Source of the DNA: Desarmillaria ectypa
Lineage: Eukaryota > Basidiomycota > Agaricomycetes > Agaricales > Physalacriaceae
DNA length: 64,000 nucleotides
Assembly (NCBI GenBank): GCA_030407005.1
Contig: JAUDYN010000006.1
Span: 558,001 to 622,000 of the forward strand
Reading direction: 5' to 3'
The translations under genes were made by a program, and so were the position numbers. The notes beneath the pieces were generated by a model, which was not told the DNA's origin, made no database searches, and saw nothing but the letters and a program-made list of their open reading frames with translations. Below are positions 11,356 through 27,500 of the stretch, in pieces. How positions within the stretch are numbered: position 1 is the first letter of the stretch; each line of letters opens with the position of its first letter.

Positions 11356-13034
11356 GGACGAGAATGTTGAAATATCGGCCTGCTATGATAGAGAATAGAG
11401 TGAGTTGGATGCCTATACGCAGTCGCTTGCATACTAACCGAGTATCTTTGAGAATGAGTACCGGTATTCGCGGTACAAGAGCTCATGGCTGCGCGGTGAG
11501 TTCGTTATACTGATGCGGTGAATAATGTGTATTACGGTCACGTGACTGTGACCACAGCCCAGTCTACTATGAACTTTGTCCGTGATAAGAATAAAGGGTC
11601 GAAGAAGCTTTGGTACTGCGAAACCATGTGGACGCGCCTTCACGCCTACGCTAGCCTGGTTATTTTGTTTGAACACAGGATTTATCTCGCTATCAGAGAA
11701 CCCCTCTTCCACGTCTCCGAATACCCGAATGCTCCTGAATTACCGCCTCCGTCATACGAAGATGGCTATCGACAAATGCATGTAGTCGACGGCATCCAGT
11801 CTATTCCATCGCAGCCCATTTCGTGCAACACTGAAGGCGTTCAAGATGCGGTTAACAGCCAGATCCTTGACGTGAGCAATGATGCATTGCCGCGACCATA
11901 CGCGTGATAGCCACATCGTCTAATGTTTTTATCCACCAGATGTGCCATGAGAACAAGGCGACGGATTTTATTCCTGAAACGGATTACATCAACACAGCGA
12001 ACGAGAAAGTGGAAGACTCAGATGCGAAAGCCAGTAGCTTTCACCCCACATGGTTCCAGAGTTGCTACTACAACCATATCACCAAGCACTCGAAGACAGC
12101 GGGTTTCACCGACAGTATGCTTTTCGTGTCGCCCGCTCGTCTCGATAGGGACTACCCAAAGCATACGCAAGTGGCCTTGCAAGGGGGTAAAACGTCTTGG
12201 GTGTACACGACAGCAAATTATCAAGAAATTCTGCGGGGTACCAAGAGCATTATCACTGGAATAGGAGCTTTTTGTGTCCTCGAAAATGTGCCTAATGGTA
12301 ATCTGCTTCTATGCGTATCTTGTTTTCTGTATATTTTCCGCCGACTTGGGGCCTGACACCGAGTTTACTATGAATGGAGATGTGGTCATGGTCTTCTTCC
12401 GAGTCGTACCTCGTCAAAATCCGGTTGATAATGCACGACCTTCCTGGAGCACGACACTTCAATCTAACCTCGATCGGAATTCCGGCTTGGTTTTGTCTCC
12501 CCTTATGAAGTGGAATGATGTAAGACTCCGGGCATGCCTGCTTGTCTTGTCCTTTATGACTCTTGGACGAGGAGAACCGGATGACGAAAGAGAACCCCAT
12601 AACACCTCGTGACCTTCTCTGTCCAGAATCTGAGTGCGTGTATATTCGGCGACCTTGACAACAGGTATTCACACATTAAACAACCATACTGTAGATTCTG
12701 CCAGTATTTGTATTTTGGATATTAGCAATTAGCACCAAGAAATAAAAGTTTCTCGTACACAATAGTTAGATGAACGCTCCGCTCTATTCTTTAAGGGAAA
12801 TCGATCCGAGATGAAATTGTCACATTTAACCGGTCTTCAGCGCTAGCTTCAGCATTTACCTGGGCTGTTACCAGTCAGCTTGTGGCCAACATTGCACGAC
12901 GACATATTTATACTCAATGGTTGAGACTGATCCCAGATAGTGGTGTTCGCGCACAGTGATATATAATAAATTCCGAAGATACAGTGTGAAATAGGGAAAA
13001 GATCCAAACCGAGATGTGACTCGTTTCGTACAAA
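11356..13034. other. Region with unrecognised plus-strand ORFs
   Basis: Three successive plus-strand ORFs (11518–11907, 11904–12356, 12274–12612) lie in different frames and could be exons of one unrecognised gene. The first contains a proline-rich ELPPPSYEDGY stretch of the PPxY kind, and the second ends at a possible splice donor near 12298. No domain is recognised and no clean splice chain was found, so I do not call a gene. 12613–13034 shows nothing. Confidence 0.3.
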
Positions 13035-16000
13035 TCATATCGGCTGGGGAGCATCATTGGCTGGCGTATCAGAGGGCCGGTCCAGCGACGGCGAAGCAGG
13101 TCTAGACTCTTCTGTTGTTGAAAGACGGCTCATCGCAGCCTTCTTCTTCCGACCGAACGAAACGCCCCAGCTACTAGCGAGGTTCGCAAGAGCACTACTG
13201 GCCGTGGTCACAGGCCTCGAGGAAACACCCTCCGTAACAGTGTTCGATGTTGAACTCTCCGAAGCAGCTCTGGCAGAGGGACGGTGATATGATGTTGTCC
13301 TCCTACGAATGTTCAGCATGTTGCTCATCCCGTTCGAGATAGAATCGTCCGGAGAAGGGATGGAGGCTACTCCCTCAGACTGGCTCTCGGCGGAAGGCGA
13401 TGACGCTATGGGCTCGTCCGATAATGCAGTCGTGGCGGTGGCTTTTGCACCCAGCGATGACGACACAGATCCCAACGCTGGCATTCGGCCCACAGAGAAC
13501 CTTGAAGCTGATGATGTCTTGGAAGCCCTTGATCCAGGACGTAATGGCGAAGGAAGCATGGAAGCATGGTGTGGTATGGATCCTACGGGGTGGGTCGGCG
13601 AGGGAAGAGGAGCAGGGGATTGGGAAGATTGAGCTACTGGTGAAGGTGTGCGAACTGGGGGCGGAGGTGGTGGCGGAGATGGCGTTTCTTCGGGTCGTGG
13701 ATCCTGAGAAGCCTGAGCAAGAAGACGCGAAAGAGACGAAGGTCGGGTGGATGGAGAAGAGTTAGCACGAGTGCGTAAGGGAAAGAGACGCGACGTCGGA
13801 GGATGTGTCACTTGAAAGGTATCTTCGACTTCAGCTTCAGGTGGCGCTGGCGGTAATGTGGGAGGACTACCATTGGTGAGAGCTGTGGGCTGTTGAGGAC
13901 TGTCAGGATCCTTCATTGACTTGGCAGCGGAGGAACGACGACGATTCTGCTGAGCAGGCTGTGTCCAATCCTCAACCTGCAACATGTAGTACTTGACGCC
14001 GTCACTCAGACCATACGGATTACTGGTCGGGTCCTGGAAAAAATCAGCGGTGATGCAAGTTGTCAACCGGAACAGACTGACATTATGATCGACGACACGT
14101 TCGGTGATGGAGGTAATCCGTGCAACAATCCATTCTCTTGTTTTCAATTGCTCAGCAAGATGGCCGTAAGCTTGAAGGAAGTAGTGCGGAAAGAATACTA
14201 TCCGAGAGACATCAGGATCTGCTGGAGGAGCAGCGTAGAGGGAAGAAGGCTGACCGTTGAATGCAGCCCAGGGTTTAGATATCGAGTTTCTCGTGGGCAG
14301 AAAGAGGGCAAGGTCCCCTTTTGCAAAGTTTCTGAAAGAAATCCTCCCTTTCGCACGCTCTCTGTACTCTTTACACTGCTTCTGCCACTTCCGAATCGTC
14401 GAACCGACCTTCGTGATGGCTTCCAGAAAATGATCATGATCAAATGCTCGCAGCGCTTCCAAAGCTGCCGCAGGATCCGAAGGATCGATTGGTGGTGGTT
14501 CATCTGGTTGTCCTATGATGTTATGTCGTAGTCCGGGAGAAAAAAAGGATTCGCCCAAACCTGCTGTCGAATGTTTTGACCCCGATCCTGGGTGAGAAGT
14601 CATTGCCTGTGCGGAAGCCATAGCCTTGACATGGGCCGCTCGGAAAGCTAGCGCAACGTCAAGTATCTGGGCAACCAAACGATCACTAGTCTCTAGTCTG
14701 TGCTCGTAGTCAGATTGAGAGGCTAGACCTGCTCTCAGATCTTCCCGAACCACTCGTTCAGCGTGCCTCGCCTCCCTGAGTTCATGCTCTGTCCTTTGGA
14801 GGGCTTCGCGCAAACCAACCGCGTCGGAATAGGCAATCTCTAGATCAGACTTTACATCTTTCAACTGCCTCAGGAGCTCGTCCTTCTCGAGCAACAACTC
14901 AGCCTGACGGTGCTCGAGTACCGCGCGGTCTCCATCAGCCTCCGCAATGTGATCACGCAGCAGCCGATCGTGGTCAGACGCCTGAGCTCGTAAGAGCCTG
15001 TCTTTCTCCTGGCTAGCTTCCTTCAATGCTCTGTTCATCTCCTGGCTCTCCGCTCGCGCGGCCTGAATCTGATGCTCCAAATCCTCCCCGCGTGCACGAG
15101 CTTCCTCTAGTAAACGCAGGTTAGTGGCTTGGTCTTCAATTAGTGCAGAGAGTTTCCCCGAGTTTCTCGCCTCCAACGTCTTGATATCTTCGGCTTCACT
15201 CCGGGTGTTAGCAAGCTGCTGTCGCAGAACCTCGGCTGCTTTGGCTTGGTTTGTCGCCTCAGCTAATGCTCGACCCAGCTCTGAACCTTTACTATCAAGG
15301 TCTCTAATTAAATCTGCGTTCCGTTCCTCGGTAATGCGACGAGCCCTAGTTTCGCTCTCAATCTGAGCTCGAGCTTGATGGAGTTCGCGTTCCAGCCTGT
15401 CAGCACGGTCACGTTCCTCGGACGCATTAGAAGCAGCGGCTTGCAATGTAGATTGTAAGCGCTGAATTTCTCCCTTAAGCCCGAACCGCTCCTCTTGAAA
15501 GAGCGACTCTTGATGGTTCTTGGTTTCCTGAACAGCCCGAAGCTGATCAACCACTTCATTGTACGCATGTTCGTCAGCTTCTATGGCTGGGGGGAGGTCA
15601 GTATGGAGGACGTTGGCTACAAAACGGACAATTGACTGACACCTTCGACGAGAATGAGAGATCCGAGACGCAGAGAGTACTGCCATCAGGTCATATGTTA
15701 AACCCAGAAAAGCTTTTCAAAGAAATGGACGCACGCGACCTTTCGGCAATCCTGTCGAAACCAGATTCCAAGCTGTCCATTTTGATGATCAATCTTTCCA
15801 ACCCAGTTCTGCACTCCCGTATAGCAGAAAGAGCTTCTGTATCGTTACCGTTGCGGGACGCTTGCTCTAGATCATCGAGGACATGAAGAAGGCCTGCGAT
15901 AGGGTTAGTAGAGCCTATCGAGAGAAAGAAATATCACGTACCATCAATATCGGATCGTTCAATGGAGTAGGTAGCGTCTGAACTTCCGGAAGGCGAAAAA

Positions 16001-17792
16001 TCAATAGTTGGCACAGGATCATCCATGCCTCGCGTTTCGAACGGCAGTTGACCGTGAACTTCTCCGCGGTATACTTGACGACGTTTTCGTTCGTTTGCGC
16101 TACCAAATCGATGGGTCAGTCGCTATCTTTAGACTAAGGTTAGCACTTACGATAGTTTCGCCATGACTTCTAGAATGCTTTGGGCTCGTTGGTAGAAGAA
16201 CCTGGCTAACGCAGTGTGAGATGAGTCTCATTGCAACAAGGTGAGCTACTTACAGAACTCCTTCCTCCTCACAATTTCAATGACGGTGGCACCATATGCG
16301 TAAAGCATATTATGCAAACGTTGGATGTGCGAAAAGCTGTTTTTACCCCGAAAGCTGTTTGATAAGGCCTGCAAACTTGCGGGTATCTGCTGCATGTCTG
16401 TATTCAAGAGACTAATTGACCGTGTTATACTAATGCACTGATGTGTAAATGTGTTCTGTGCTCTTGAGGTGATTAAAGGGCTGCTCGGAGGCTAGACGCG
16501 TGAAACATACCTTGGCATCCACGACGTATTGCAATTGATCTCGAAGAGTAAGATCCAATTGCTTGAGCTCTGAAGGAGAGTAAGCTCAATCTCGGGAAAA
16601 ATAGAGCCAATTAATATGACCTTGTAATCTGTCATCAGAATTGAGCGTACGTCCTGTTCGCGAGTCAAAACACGACATAAACAGATACTAACGAGACACG
16701 TACCCTCCAACGCCGTGACTCCGTCCGTAATTTTCTCAAAGATGTCTTGAGATCGTCGCAAGCATCCATCAGCCTCGACCAGTGTTTGGGTCGAAGCAAC
16801 TGCCGCTCGCACACCTGCCGTACCATCTTTGAGCTTACTGACCGCCTCGTTCACTTGTTCAAATCGCAAGCGAAGATCGTCATGCGTCCTCACACACGTT
16901 TCTGCCACCTGCTTCATTTTTGCGTTCGAAACGTAATCTCCCAGAGTGCGAGCCTTATCTCCCGCTTCCATTGCTTTCCTTACCGCAGGCGACACGAACT
17001 CCGTATGTATCCGTACGCGGCTGATAATATCCAAGTCTGCTTCCAACCCTGCGAGTAGCACCGCTTGTTTGTCTAGTTCCTTCTTGAATCCCGAGGAAAG
17101 CCCGTCATACGTATCCACTATAGCAAGAACATTCAGGTCCAAACTATTCGATGCAATCTGAACAGCTTCGCGTTGGTGGTGCATGGTTGCATGGAGATAC
17201 TTGACAGTCTCGTGGTGCGAATGAGCCGCTGCGAGGTACGAAGCAGCCAATTCAGAAGTCTTGAAGGGAGGAGTTGCGGCGATACTCTCTGTGACGACCC
17301 CTCGGTTAATGGATCCAAGCTCCATGCATATACCCAACTCACCTTCGATTGGGGGCTGGAATGCTGGTTCTACCCGGAGGTCGCGTAGCACTTCATTAAT
17401 ATCAAAGTCCAAATAGACTTTATTGAATACATAGAGGGACTAGGCTCTTATTTTAATGAAGAACGTCGGATGAAGAGCAGTACGACGCACCTGATCATAA
17501 GCACCGGCAAGCTCCCTTATATTCGCATTCGTCAACCGCCTTCCATCGGAGAAATACGCGAGTACAGCCTCTTGAGGAACCCCCGTCTCCTGTTGTAGGA
17601 AGAGTTCGATACTCCCTATCCTGTGTACATCGTCAACGACCGCCGACCGCCAGTAGCACCGTATGCCTCACCTCTCAATGTCTCGGAGAGTGGCGTTCAC
17701 CTACGCATCGCCTTCAGTGCTTTGCTCGACTGGATATGGTCACAGCATACCTGAAATGCCTGACCGTCCTCCGCGCGGCATATCTGCAGCAT
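13035..17792 (-). CDS. ATG11: Autophagy scaffold protein ATG11
   Basis: Scaffold for selective autophagy: it links cargo receptors to the Atg1 kinase complex at the phagophore assembly site. Fourteen exons on the minus strand join in frame to 1363 aa: 17792–17751, 17700–17672, 17620–17491, 17439–17343, 17288–16704, 16653–16621, 16569–16511, 16455–16254, 16205–16151, 16099–15942, 15893–15735, 15679–15641, 15586–14082, 14033–13035. The N-terminus MLQICRAEDGQAFQV and the DGRRLTNANIRELAGAYDQ segment form the ubiquitin-like region. An Atg17-like helical region follows (about 80–330; for example RTLNSDDRLQELKQLDLTLR). The middle is a long coiled coil rich in Glu, Arg and Leu. The conserved Atg11 C-terminal domain contains NFAKGDLALFLPTRNSISKP, HYFLQAYGHL and EWIVARITSITERVVDHN. 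A Ser/Pro-rich low-complexity tail closes the protein. The 54 nt intron 17289–17342 is a multiple of three and could be retained. No sign of damage. Confidence 0.93.
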
Positions 17793-18322
17793 TTCATGCA
17801 GGGTATCACAGTCAGATGGTGGTCGCGTTTCGACCACACGACGTGCTAAATCGAGTATTTCCCCTGAAATTTCGGATCCAAATACAATTCCAATTTTGGC
17901 TAAGAACTTGGTAAAATATTTTTGATTCATTCTGAAACTGCGTCGAAACAGTACATTGAAAAGAAGCTCGTTAGATCGTGGAAATTGAGTGTAGAGATAA
18001 TTTACACGGTGTCGAAGCAAGAGGAAAGGTTGGATGCAAAAGAATATGTACTGCAAGAATAGACCGCTTGAAAATTACCTTCAAGGCATACCATATTTAC
18101 CTGCATGAAGGAGAGAAAGGAGAGGAGAAAAAGAAATATATATGATATTGTATGCGTACCCTAATCTCACATTATAACAAAGAAAAGCAATGGCACCTAC
18201 GTAGTCCGTAGAGGAGCGAGCGACACTATGCAACGATGAGGGGGAGCTTGTGAGACGGCAAAGGAGAGGATGTCGGGATGCTCCTCGACGTAAGACACGG
18301 TTCGCTGGAACGTAAAAGCCGC
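17793..18322. other. Spacer between PP1 and ATG11
   Basis: About 530 bp between the PP1 stop and the ATG11 start, both on the minus strand. A minus-strand ORF reads into the ATG11 start in frame, but it opens with no homologous residues, so I place the start at the MLQICR methionine. It probably contains the ATG11 promoter. Confidence 0.5.
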
Positions 18323-20325
<2,003 letters not shown>

Positions 20326-21008
20326 CTTCAGGCTTTCCAAATCGTCTGGGTGTGTCTTTGTATTGGATTGCGACGGGTTTCAAAAGCTTTTGGTTCCCAA
20401 GATGTCGTTTTTCTGAAGCGGCTGGAGGTTGGAGACAGGGACTTTGCCAATTTTTTTCTTGATTTTTGTGGGAGAGCGGGTCACCTAACCGTCAAAAAAA
20501 GGCAGAAGAAAGTATCGTGAACCGGTTTCCCGAACCGCAGAGAGAAATGGCAAAGGATATCGATGAAGGGCGGTGCAGATAACGAACGTCGTGTTGATGC
20601 CTCCAATTTTCCAAAATCGGCAACCTTCGGATGAGCACGTGATATGAAGGCTCTGCGAAAAAAAAGGACGAAATTTGATCCAAAAATATCCTGGACACAT
20701 GAAGTTGCTATTTTTCACGCTTAGCAACAATTATGTATATTGGGCACCTTTACAGAGCGCGCTCATACCCTACAAAGCGAGAAATATAGCTGATGACATA
20801 CGGCAACACAGAGGTTCTAAAGCATGTCATGACATTCATTGCGCTATTGCTACAACATTAGGCTGTGGAAATGGGTATGTAAAGTTATAGAACCTTAATA
20901 CAAATCGCTGCAGTATACGTACTAAAGAAAGAAAATGAGATCATGCCGACGGTCCTTAATTATATTATGTACATGAGCGTCAGTAATATTGCGTGAATAT
21001 CGTTGCCA
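20326..21008. other. Intergenic region, no gene recognised
   Basis: Lies between the PH protein stop and the PP1 start, both on the minus strand. It holds short ORFs without motifs and AT-rich stretches. It probably contains the PP1 promoter. Confidence 0.45.
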
Positions 21009-24000
21009 TCATGTCGTTTGTGCAGACGGTTGCGCTCCATCGGAAGGCGCATCGGTAGGTGAGCCTGACGCCGTAACAGTATCAGTCCTACGGACCCCAC
21101 GACGTCTACGTCTCCTACGTGAAAAAGCCCATTAGCTCTGATGGCACACGACACACAGAACTAAGATCGTACCTGGGGAATAGCGGGCCTCTGGGCATCG
21201 GACGTTCATCAAGGTCTAACGCAATGTTCGTCGCAGAATGCAATCCCTAGACGACAGATGGAAATCTGTTAGTGATAGTCGCCAAAAATGGCTACATACA
21301 TACCTCAATCCATTCCACAACACTCGCCACATTCATAGCCTGTAACAAAAACTGCTCGCCCTCCATTCGCACCCTTATCACGTTCTTCCTCTTCACATAG
21401 TCGTTCCCCAGCCCACTTTCCGCATTCTGCAGAGTGTACGCTTTGATCAGTTCACCCTCTGGTACCTCGGGAACAGACATTATCGAAGTAGCAGGTATAC
21501 GACCTGTTCGGAAATGCGATCTCGAGTTCGAACTTCGATGACGTGGTGAGGACCCTGAAGACAGAGACGACGGTGTCGAGACTGCCAGGGTACTATCGGA
21601 GGGAGAAGGCATCGTCACCGTGGGAGTCTGCGGCCTCGGTGTTGATAACGATGACCTTGGCTGACTCGGTGGGGACAATCTCGATGGATTTGGTACGTCG
21701 CTGCGCGATCTACTATGCGGTCTGGATGGCTTGAGCAAGCTAACCAGTTTCGATCGACTCTGATTTGAGTGCATGAAGGTCTGCTGTGGTTCTTGCTGAC
21801 TGGGTACAGGTAACTGCGAGGAAAGCTGAAGGTCCGACCCACCCCTTGCTGCATCAGTGACTACCTCGCCCAACTTCGACGCCGGCTCTGGTCTATCTCC
21901 TAGAGCAGCATCAGATGCCTTTCTCGTAGACGCGGGCCCGCTCGTTGCGGGAATGCTGACGTCCCCAACACCCACTCTCTTCTCCCACCATGATCCAATT
22001 GCGCTTACCCCAGCCGCCTCCCTGGGACACTCATATACGCGAAACACCGTCCCTTCGAGCTCACAAACTACTCTTCTCCATTTCCGATCTTTAGCCTGAA
22101 CGCCTGGTTGAGTAAACTCCATTTTCCGAGGCATCACGGTGCGTAAATATATGGAATTTGAATATTCCGGCAATGTTTCTCGTCCCTCAATGATATGTGG
22201 GGCATCGAAATCAGGAGGCGGTTGATGCAAAGGTATATGTAAGCCTTTATGAGGAGCAAATGAAGGATAAGGCGGAGGAGGTGAACCAGCAGTGAAAGTA
22301 GGAAGTGATCGCCGTCTATGGAGAGTGCCTGGCATATCACCTGCTAGTGCTTTCTGCAACGGTGGATGAGGCACCGGAGGTGATGTTTCTAATGCTTTCC
22401 CCGTAGATGGTGGTAACCGAGCCACAAGCCCCGCAAGCCCGGTCGTCCTTGGTACGACCTCGATTTCTTTCTCCCTATTTGTTACCTTTTCCTCATCCCG
22501 GCAACACAAAGACGGACCCACAATATTTATCATACTCCTGGAAGCGTGTTTGTATATTGTCGGTCTACCATCAGCAATAGGACCGCGTGTTAACGGTGAT
22601 CCCGGAGTCTGCATGCCGTCCTCCAGGCGTGGTGTACGTGCTGGGGAGAACGCGGCGGTACTGGGAGTCCTTGTTATAGGACTAGAGGGCGTCGCAATAG
22701 AAAAGTAGTCGTTCGGGAAAGGTTGCTGTCGAGGGGTTGGAAGGCCTTTGGCCCTGGACGCGGTGGGTGTGGCGGAAGCAAGGTCGGAATCTTCCCTTTG
22801 TTTACCCTTCCCTTTCACATCAGAGGAACGTGGTGGATCATCAAGGAATGAAAGATCGAGGCGAACCAAGTCGGTCGGAAGATGCAAGGATGGCTGCAGA
22901 ACTTGTGCTCTCTCCTGTTGTCGTGATGGCGAAGCTAATACTGACCGAACTCCTGCTATGGGACTGTCTTCCATTGTCCGGTCATCGTCATCGTCTCCAC
23001 CGTCACTCGCTTCAACAAAGTCTTCGCCATCCTCAGTATCTTCACCATCATCCTCATCCTCATCCTCATCCTCATCCTCGTCATCTTCGTCGATATTCGT
23101 ACCCTGCCTGGGCAAGGCTGGCATGCTTCTCAGCTTTTGGTGAGGCCTGTTAGCATAGGAGCTAAGCGCAGCGGCACTACCTGAAGGAGTAGAAGGGGGC
23201 AGTGTCGGTAGATTAAGGATTGGCATGGGTGGATGTCGCGTAATCAATGACGGTGATAGTCTTACAGAGCCCGTACCCTCGGCAAGGGTCATGCTGAATC
23301 GGTGTAACGGCATTGGAAGAGAAGGAAGAGTTCGACGCGTAGGCGTTGTCCCGTACGCCGTGGATGAAGGTTTTGAGCTTGGGCTAGAAGGGGAAACGAG
23401 TGGCGTCAACGGTAAAGCCTTTTCCGTTACAGTCAAAGAACCGTGATCTCTCATCGGTGGAAAAACGAAAGGTGTCGATCCTCGACTATCCAAATTCGTC
23501 GATCCATTGAAGATAGACCTCGTCGAGGAGGATGTCGTAGATGCTGGCGCTGTGTTAGCGTTGTGTATCGAGACTGATGAAGCACTGAATGGATTGATGT
23601 CTCCAGACGGTGGTCGCGAGGATGTCACCGCCTGCTTGGGCATAGAGATGGTCGATGTGGGAAGGAATGGTGAAGATCCACCATGCAATGAGTAAGAATG
23701 GCTTGGTGGCGTATGAAATGACTTTGTCGACGCGTTAGAGGAGGAGAATCTTTCTTCATGATTGGCAAGACCCAAATCTCGAGACGACAAGTCAGCTAAT
23801 GAGGTCGATAAATGGGGGTCAACAGGGACTGCCTGTGTCGATATTGTTGCCTTCGCAGCGCTACCTGTCGTGGTGGCAGTGGTGTCCGATATTGACAAAG
23901 GCATATGTGGTAGTTGAGCGTCTCTAGGTGCTTGTCGCAACGATGATGGGACCTGTTTTGACACGGCAAAATGTGAAGCTACATCTGCTAGAATTATGTC

Positions 24001-24552
24001 GCCGCCCACAGCATCACGTTGTTCGACAGGCAGACCAGGAGTCTGATTGGAGGCAGCACTGTTCATCGAGAATGACGTTTCAGTGGGTAGGCCATCGAAG
24101 GTGATGCTTTTGCCAGTCAATACAACACCCGTATTCGTATCGGTGACTGCTGTCGATATTGAATGGCGAGTACGTTTTGGTGGAACCGGGGCTCCGCGAG
24201 GCTCGCTTCCAGTAGGGGAACTGGAGGGTGATGATGAGGGAGTGTCGTCAAAACCTCGACGTTGCTGAATGCTGTACGGATTGGGCATCGCGAGCATGGG
24301 CTGGGACATGTAAGGCTTCGCCATCCCAGCATCCATTGAAGTCGACTGTCTCATGTACGGCCCCTCGAGGGCAAGATTAACACTACCCTTGCGCACGCTT
24401 GAAAGACGGATTCTGCTACGAAAGTTGGATAATTTTTGCACCAACTTACTCGTCCTCGACTGACAGGGTCGTCAGATTATAAAACACGGAAAAACGGCAG
24501 CGTCATGCACCTGTGCACCCTCCTTGAACGAAATTACAGGCTGTTCCTCCAT
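21009..24552 (-). CDS. Large low-complexity protein with a split PH domain
   Basis: Main exon about 24444–21304, then 21246–21173 and 21114–21009. These three join in frame and add about 1100 aa. Most of the protein is Ser/Pro-rich and disordered, with an acidic run ([17 protein letters not shown]) coded by a CATCCT microsatellite. Near the C-terminus a PH-like fold is split by a long insert. Its first half contains [20 protein letters not shown] and [18 protein letters not shown]; its second half contains [18 protein letters not shown] and SVVEWIEV. The tail ends with [19 protein letters not shown] and a Ser/Thr-rich end. Such proteins are expected to bind phosphoinositides or partners at membranes; no enzyme activity is predicted. 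The main exon has no clear ATG at its upstream end. A small first exon starting at ATG 24552 ([14 protein letters not shown]) is likely, but the joining introns are not resolved. Confidence 0.75.
23048..23080. repeat. CATCCT hexamer microsatellite
   Basis: About five tandem copies of a CATCCT unit. It lies inside the PH protein and codes for an alternating Asp/Glu run on the minus strand. Length variation here would lengthen or shorten the acidic tract without a frameshift. Confidence 0.8.
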
Positions 24553-27500
24553 TCTACAGCTTTATCACGATCCTGAAAGTCGAGACGAGCACGGAAAAGG
24601 AGCGTTCAGAAGATTATGATAGGTGCTACGATACCAAACGCCTCTGTAACCGTGTCAGCCAATTCCGATCATACACCTGTCACGACGACGAAAGGAGCTC
24701 CTCACCGTCGGGGGGCAGCGAGCTCAACATGCAGCACTGCAGAGACAACCGTATGATGGGGAGAAGAGAATTCAAAATTAGTATTCGAATCGCCCTCGAC
24801 GGCGGGACCACAGATTTATGATTATTCAGCATCAATTACGTATTCTATTGCTCGCCGCATCTAGCCGCGTCGTGACCGACTGAACGACTTACTCGTCGTC
24901 CCGCTTCATCTCTCTGCATCAGCGTAAATAGCTCAAGCGGGAAGAAAGGAAGACTGAATTGCAGGGGGATGCTTCTCCCACTTATGACGCATTTCTCTCA
25001 TCATTCCCATATTTATTTTAATCCAGCCGCGGCCACGGGGTCATTGATGCTCCAAGCATCGCTGTTCTCATGTATTGGACCACGGTCTCTCCATGTTCTG
25101 GTCTTCTATCATCTCTGTCTTTCGCTACGGAAGAGCCTACCGGACTGCCGCTACCGGCGGATATCCACATTTCAATATTGTCCCGCATACTTCCGACTTG
25201 GAGGCTCGAATCGATCAATGCGTCGAAGCAACACTTTGAAACACGACATCCTGACGTAGAATGGGTCCAAGACATCTGTTCTTAATGCATCTATCACAGG
25301 AAGGCTGTATCTTTTTCCTAGGCATCATTACTTAAGAGTCGAAGTCCGCTACCAGCAATCTGATCCTCTGTGACCCACGATGCTCTTACGCAGCTTTCAA
25401 TTTGCTTACGATACGTGTCAATACGCCCATCTACTGAACCCTGGTTACCTCGCCACGCAACTTGTCTGGTCTGGCCATCGGCTGCAGATCGTTGGCGGTG
25501 AGCGTACTCTTGGTCGATCATCTGCGTTGTTTCAGGTACCCGGGAATTTCGGCCATACTCTCGTTGCAGGATCATTTCGTGTTCTTATCATGCTGTTCAG
25601 TCTAATACGACAGGTCCATCGCCCTAGAGCTTCCAGTCGGTGACATCTGCACTTTTCAGACCTATCGCTACATCCTTGGGAGAATAGCGCATGCAACATA
25701 TAATACCCGAGGAACTTATTTCTCCGTTTCGCGTACCTTCGCATATCCAAGTAGGCCAAATGGAAACTGCGATGCTCCAGCGTGACAACATATCACGCGA
25801 GGTTCGTTGTTGAAATATTCGATCTCCCCACAAACCCATACGAAATAATTTATCAGCAGGTCAATTAAATAAAATAAGGCTTGAACCAGTGTACGCGCGC
25901 ATGTCACCTTCCCTTCCAGCGAAAACGTGGCTAGCGTGTACGTTGTGCTTCAAACCCGGCGGCGTCGGCACCGCTTCTATATCTTTGTATCGGGTTCCCC
26001 GTCTCCTTGTGTTGTTTTCTCTTCCTCACAATCGCTCGACCCCAGATTCTCCAGCGAATTTCTGTCACCCCTCGACTCTTCCAAGTGTCATCATGGTCAT
26101 ACGTGCCACAACACCCCTGAAAATGAAAGATGCGGCGGTGGCGCACAAATCTGAAACCCCGGAGATGATGAGCCTCAAGCGAATGTGTTTTCCATAGGGC
26201 AACCTGAAATCCTTTCATGTTCCTACAGAAATGGTACGCTGTTTCTAAACATTGTCCTTATCAGCGTTTTCTAGCGCCTTGATTCGAGTCAATGTTTACT
26301 TCGTGTCCATTCTGAAATTGGGACTAACTGTTTTTGCTTTCGGAATTAATTCGGTGGGTGTGAGTTGACTTGTATCGTGTTTTCCCGATCTGTATCTCAG
26401 TCCGTATGCGTCAGGATTGCGAATAAATGAATCTAATAATAATACAGCCGTCCCTCAGATATCTGGCCCTGCGCAAGGGCTCTTTCAGGTCGTGTTCGCC
26501 ATTTTGATATCATAAATCGATTTGGTGCACTGCGTTATCGGCCTACGTCCGTTCAATGCCTCTCGGGAGGTGTCTTTCTTCGTTGCAAAAGATTCAGCAA
26601 ATTTTTTCACCACAAATACGCTCCTTTTGATAACAGTATCTCGTATGGTTGCCGCATTGTTCTGGCGCGGAATCGCCATTCTGACAAGGGTTCTCAAGGT
26701 TCTCCCATCCTCTTCATTGACAAAACTCCTACATCAATGAGGGAAGGAACCGGCGTGTGCTGCTGATGTTTATTGTTTCTGTACGTCGTTCCGTCGATAT
26801 TGGCCTCCGTAGCCGAATCTTTCCATCCACAATTCTCGTGCCCTTCCAGGTTGGAGTTGTAGGGATTTGAAACGCCTCCCTGAATGTCGACTTTTGCCAT
26901 CTACGGTCCTTAATTCAACACCGCCTTCATCCAGTAGTACATGTCCGTGGTGCCTTTTTGACTATCATAGGTATGCACATACTTGCCTTCGAATCCGGGA
27001 CAAGTTATGTTATTCGCCAAGTCTTGGATATCTATCTGGATCACTTCCTACCAATTCCTGCTGTCAGCGTGATAGACCCCTAGATACCTTATATATTTAG
27101 TGGCTAATTCTTGAAGGTGACTTCGATGGCTGCTTGGAGACTGTTGTCTTTATTCAATCTTGCCATCGACCTATTGCAATTAGAAGTGGCCGTTCCATTT
27201 GCAACTGTTTTTTTTCGCATGCAGACCGAATACTGTAGAGGCTTCGAGATAGCGTCGACTCCATTGGCCGGTCCTGTTATGCCCCTGCCTTAAATCCTCA
27301 CCTTAGCTTACTTAACAGGGAACCTGCTGTTCAATCTAAGCCGACTTATGATTATGAACACTTTTCGATATGGCTAGATCGCCCGACTTTTGGCAGTGGA
27401 GAATATCAGCTCCTTTCGCGGATCTGGGGTCATATTGGATAAATAGTGGTACTAACCTAATAGCAACTTGTCACCGGCCCTGCACAAGGGCCCGGTGTTC

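Noticed and set aside
13057..13765. Plus-strand ORFs opposite the ATG11 tail
   Set aside because: They mirror the Ser/Pro-rich ATG11 coding sequence on the other strand and show no motif.
22737..23153. Plus-strand ORFs with His-Pro or Ser-rich runs
   Set aside because: Shadow frames of the PH protein; the repeats come from the CATCCT microsatellite.
24442..24444. TTG at 24444 as start of the PH protein
   Set aside because: Not a normal start in fungi. A short upstream exon beginning at ATG 24552 is more likely.
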